Assembly (NCBI GenBank): GCA_012270665.1
Contig: JAAXHY010000189.1
Span: forward strand, 1-6,522
Reading direction: 5' to 3'
DNA length: 6,522 bases
DNA from: Dehalococcoidia bacterium
GTDB taxonomy: Bacteria; Chloroflexota; Dehalococcoidia; SAR202; UBA11138
A program made the translations under genes and the position numbers. Positions 5,381-6,522 of this stretch are shown piece after piece. Within the stretch, counting starts at the first letter, position 1. Each line of letters opens with the position of its first letter. Under the pieces are notes generated by a model. It did no database searches and had not been told where the DNA came from. It worked only from the letters and a program-made list of their open reading frames with translations.

Positions 5381-6172
5381 CTATCCCCCTTGTATGACTA
5401 CTCTGCGGAGTCCGCGCGAGAGTATCCAGCGACCGAAGAGGATTATGGCGAGGGTCCAGGCCAACTGGTGGGCCAGCAGCATGGGCAGGTCGCCCGGAGG
5501 GATGTGGCCCAGATAGAGGCGATATGGCACGTCCACCAGCCCGCGGAAGGGTAGGAAGTTCAGGATGGTCTGCGCCCAGCCGGGGTAGAGCGGGATGGGG
5601 ACTATCATGCCCGACAGAATGGTAACCACGGCGGGGGCGAGTCCGAGCATACCGTCGGCGGAGAGCGTCCACAGGATGGTGATGTTGAACAGCGTCGAGA
5701 GGGCGGCGCTGAGCAGGACGGCGCCCGCCATCGAAATGATGAAAGCTCCGGCGGATGCCCATGAAGCGGGAGTGTGCATACCCATGATGGTTAAGGCGAA
5801 GAGAATGAGCAGGGGAGCTCTTAGCAGGGTGGGAGCGGCGCGCCAGGCGAGCGAGCGACTGAACCAGTAGGCGTAGAGGTCAACGGGCCGGATCAGTTCG
5901 TATCCGACACCGCCGGCGCGTATCTGATTGCGGAGGTTGAGGTCGAGGTTCCAGGGCAGGAGCGCGAGGAACGCTTGTCCGAGCCATACGTAGGTCGTCA
6001 CCTCGTCTATCTCCATGGGCTGCGCGGCGGTTGACGAGCGGTAGAAGGCCTCGAAGATCATCACGCGGATCAGGCCCCAGAAGAGCTGCGTTCCCATGCC
6101 CGCGACCGCGGCGGCGCGGTACTGGAGCAGTTCCCTGAAGCGCGCGCTTACAACCGCCCAGTAGCTCGTCAC
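5381..6172 (-). CDS. ABC-2 type exporter permease (COG4587 type)
   Basis: This 263-aa membrane protein begins (GTG)TSYWAVVSARFRELLQYR. It has about six transmembrane helices and the mid-protein signature RNQIRAGGVGYELIRPVD then YAYWF at about 83-102, plus PFRGLVDVPYRLYLGHI near 207-223, both typical of the first permease in this two-permease ABC family. It likely pairs with the downstream permease as a heterodimer driven by the ATPase encoded just upstream. The GTG start overlaps the ATPase stop by 4 nt (GTGA), and GAGGAG within the ATPase's last codons lies eight bases before it, which strongly supports this start. The transported substrate is unknown. Confidence 0.88.
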   Translation of the reverse strand: MTSYWAVVSARFRELLQYRAAAVAGMGTQLFWGLIRVMIFEAFYRSSTAAQPMEIDEVTTYVWLGQAFLALLPWNLDLNLRNQIRAGGVGYELIRPVDLYAYWFSRSLAWRAAPTLLRAPLLILFALTIMGMHTPASWASAGAFIISMAGAVLLSAALSTLFNITILWTLSADGMLGLAPAVVTILSGMIVPIPLYPGWAQTILNFLPFRGLVDVPYRLYLGHIPPGDLPMLLAHQLAWTLAIILFGRWILSRGLRRVVIQGG

Positions 6173-6522
6173 AGGGCGTTCTCCTCGTAGATGCGGGCGA
6201 TGATCTCCTCGATGGGTGGGTTCTCGACGAACAGGTCGCGCACCGGGTGGGCGGCGGTGACGCGCGAAATGAGGTCGGCGGCGGATACGCGGCCGGGGTC
6301 GAAGCTGAGATGGACGCGGTAGTCCTCGCGGCGGGTGACGGTCGCGTCAGGGTCGGACACATCCGCGTCTTCTTCCGTGAGGTGGACTACGAGCCGGCGT
6401 TCCCGGCTGACACGGGCGCGGAGTTCCTCCAGCGGGCCGTCGGAGAGGATGCGTCCGTCGCTGATTACCATCACTCGTTCACAGAGGGCCTCTATATCGT
6501 CCATGTCGTGGGTGGTGAGGAT
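6169..6522 (-). CDS. ABC transporter ATPase, C-terminal part (cut by window edge)
   Basis: This is the last 117 residues of an ATP-binding subunit; the gene continues past the right edge. The visible part opens with ILTTHDMDDIEALCERVMVI, in which TTHDM carries the switch (H-loop) histidine at fragment residue 5, followed by SDGRILSDGPLEELRARV. The end of the nucleotide-binding domain is therefore present, but Walker A, the signature motif and Walker B lie outside the window. A roughly 80-residue accessory C-terminal domain follows and ends PIEEIIARIYEENAL. It energises the two permeases encoded next, in the COG4586-COG4587-COG3694 gene order. An internal Met at 6504 is not the true start. Confidence 0.92.
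   Translation of the reverse strand: MLTTHDMDDIEALCERVMVISDGRILSDGPLEELRARVSRERRLVVHLTEEDADVSDPDATVTRREDYRVHLSFDPGRVSAADLISRVTAAHPVRDLFVENPPIEEIIARIYEENAL

Noticed and set aside
5379..5762. 128-codon upstream extension of the COG3694-type permease frame
   Set aside because: It is Arg/Pro/His-rich, overlaps the other permease gene, and a ribosome site and family-typical N-terminus are present at 5378.

Overview
The window is a moderately GC-rich bacterial segment with four regions: a mostly non-coding left end (1-460), a rightward cluster (461-2202), a rightward selenium-binding-protein gene followed by a membrane-protein gene (2299-4572), and a leftward ABC transporter operon entering from the right edge (6522-4575). 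Genes are tightly packed, with GTG starts and 4-nt or 2-nt junctions. No rRNA, tRNA, CRISPR array or intact mobile element is visible. The mix of an FGly-type sulfatase without a leader, an SBP56 protein, a HicB-like remnant and a two-permease ABC exporter would suit an environmental bacterium such as a member of Chloroflexota. That placement is a low-confidence inference; nothing in the window fixes the taxon.

Left end: a sigma70-like promoter candidate (98-126) precedes a leader of about 330 nt. The leader contains three CAGGT boxes followed by four ACCTGT boxes, which nest into a three-step dyad (265-328). Next comes a 36-codon remnant whose first ~30 residues look like a HicB-type antitoxin. 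A 59-aa two-helix membrane protein follows, and its end overlaps the start of a 486-aa sulfatase by 13 nt. The spacing suggests one translationally coupled unit.

Middle: the sulfatase is followed by a 174-bp gap with a 65-bp element bounded by perfect 9-bp inverted repeats and a good sigma70-like promoter. This promoter should drive an SBP56/methanethiol oxidase family protein, which ends at a textbook intrinsic terminator (11-bp stem, T-rich tail). A six-helix membrane protein with intramembrane histidines follows.

Right: on the minus strand, the C-terminal part of an ABC ATPase and two ABC-2 type permeases (the COG4586-COG4587-COG3694 arrangement) form an operon. It converges on the membrane-protein gene with only 2 nt between the stop codons.

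The sulfatase and the SBP56 protein both touch organosulfur chemistry (sulfate esters and methanethiol), so a sulfur-scavenging theme is possible. They appear to have separate promoters, however, and the sequence does not prove a shared pathway. The strongest candidates for something undescribed are the nested CAGGT/ACCTGT dyad and the small membrane protein coupled to the sulfatase.
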